Positions 41,459-41,788 of a stretch of DNA of 41,788 nt are shown here, in pieces. The notes below the pieces were generated by a model. The model ran no database searches. It saw only the letters and a list, made by a program, of their open reading frames with translations, and was not told the origin of the DNA. The translations under genes and the position numbers were made by a program. Origin of the DNA: an uncultured Prevotellaceae bacterium (GTDB lineage: Bacteria > Bacteroidota > Bacteroidia > Bacteroidales > Bacteroidaceae); assembly GCA_902801375.1 (NCBI GenBank), contig CADCIB010000025.1, forward strand, positions 1 through 41,788, written 5' to 3'. Position 1 is the first letter of the stretch. Every line of letters begins with the position of its first letter.

Positions 41459-41788
41459 ATGAAAAGCTTCTACCTGTTAGCAGCCGCGCTTGCGGCGCTA
41501 CTCTTCCCCCAGACCATGTCGGGGGAGGTGAATTTTCCGATTGACATCACTTTCGCGGCGCGTGGTGAGGCCACCACAGTCGACGAAGTGACAGTGACCA
41601 ACCTTTCTGATCCCGACATTGCTCCTGTGACGCTCAGCGGAACGGACATCCTGCGCTTGGTGGACCCGTCGAGCATCCCGACAGCCATCGAGAACATTCA
41701 GGTGGTTGAGGGTGTGACGAAACCCATCCTGACGCCGAACCCGTCGATGGGCGACGGCACGCTGATTTTCGATGCCCGCGAGTCAGGT
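41459..41788 (+). CDS. Secreted protein, N-terminal part only
   Basis: The first 110 codons of a gene cut by the window edge. It begins MKSFYLLAAALAALLFPQT, a signal peptide, then a beta-rich segment (FPIDITFAARGEATTVDEVT and a DIAPVTLSGTDILRL stretch). The style resembles large Prevotella surface or exported proteins, some with type 9 secretion C-terminal domains, but the end is not in the window. Function unknown. Confidence 0.75.
   Translation, partial: MKSFYLLAAALAALLFPQTMSGEVNFPIDITFAARGEATTVDEVTVTNLSDPDIAPVTLSGTDILRLVDPSSIPTAIENIQVVEGVTKPILTPNPSMGDGTLIFDARESG

Noticed and set aside
41140-41544. 134-codon plus-strand frame rich in VWTF repeats
   Set aside because: It is a translation of the 21-22 bp repeats and the inverted GTGACAATTG copy and runs through the promoter of the real gene at 41459.

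Overview
The window looks like a chromosomal segment of a Bacteroidales bacterium, most likely Prevotella or Segatella. Three things point there. Many genes are preceded by the Bacteroidetes promoter (TTTG about 20 bp before TAnnTTTG) and lack Shine-Dalgarno sequences. The gene families are typical of the group: Rho with a long acidic insertion, an Mrp without its cysteine pair, DUF4112, DUF5112/DUF5113-type kinases and a DPP5-like S9 peptidase. The intergenic repeats also fit. The genus is an inference.

Layout. (1) 1-8900 is an accessory region: a small lipoprotein, then a block of phage or mobile-element type genes (two BRO/antirepressor proteins, a coiled-coil protein, a short acidic protein, an OB-fold-like DUF3127 protein, a small unknown, a BT4734/VirE-type primase-ATPase and a DUF5675 protein). 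It is crowded with tandem repeats and palindromes and has no visible integrase or structural phage genes. (2) 8895-14503 is a hexuronate catabolism locus. On the minus strand lie a LacI-type regulator, altronate dehydratase (uxaA) and an unknown gene; divergently, on the plus strand, lie KDG kinase (kdgK), a 45-residue DUF4177 gene and KDPG aldolase (eda). Together they take altronate through KDG and KDPG to pyruvate and glyceraldehyde 3-phosphate. A near-perfect palindrome lies between the two promoters. (3) 14448-19447 continues on the plus strand, overlapping eda, with a very large two-module sensor kinase, its response regulator and a membrane protein. (4) 19468-26315 is housekeeping: tRNA-Arg beside a duplicated 3' fragment, rho, an ABC-F protein, engB, mrp and tRNA-Ser. 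(5) 26367-37128 is mixed metabolism: Sel1-repeat and DUF4112 proteins, glycerate kinase, a zinc-ribbon protein, a 5'-nucleotidase, an MFS transporter, an S9 peptidase, a LOG-like protein and a Nudix hydrolase. (6) 37347-40520 encodes a secreted GH78 rhamnosidase fused to a glycerophosphodiester phosphodiesterase. After a repeat-packed 940-bp gap comes the start of a secreted protein cut by the window edge.

The most unusual items are the GH78-GDPD fusion, the kinase whose first module keeps an ATPase but lacks the usual histidine while the second keeps a histidine but has a degraded ATPase, C/G-rich palindromes inserted in frame into at least three genes, and 21-34 bp tandem arrays mostly placed at gene 3' ends. 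All calls are from reading the sequence; no database search was run.
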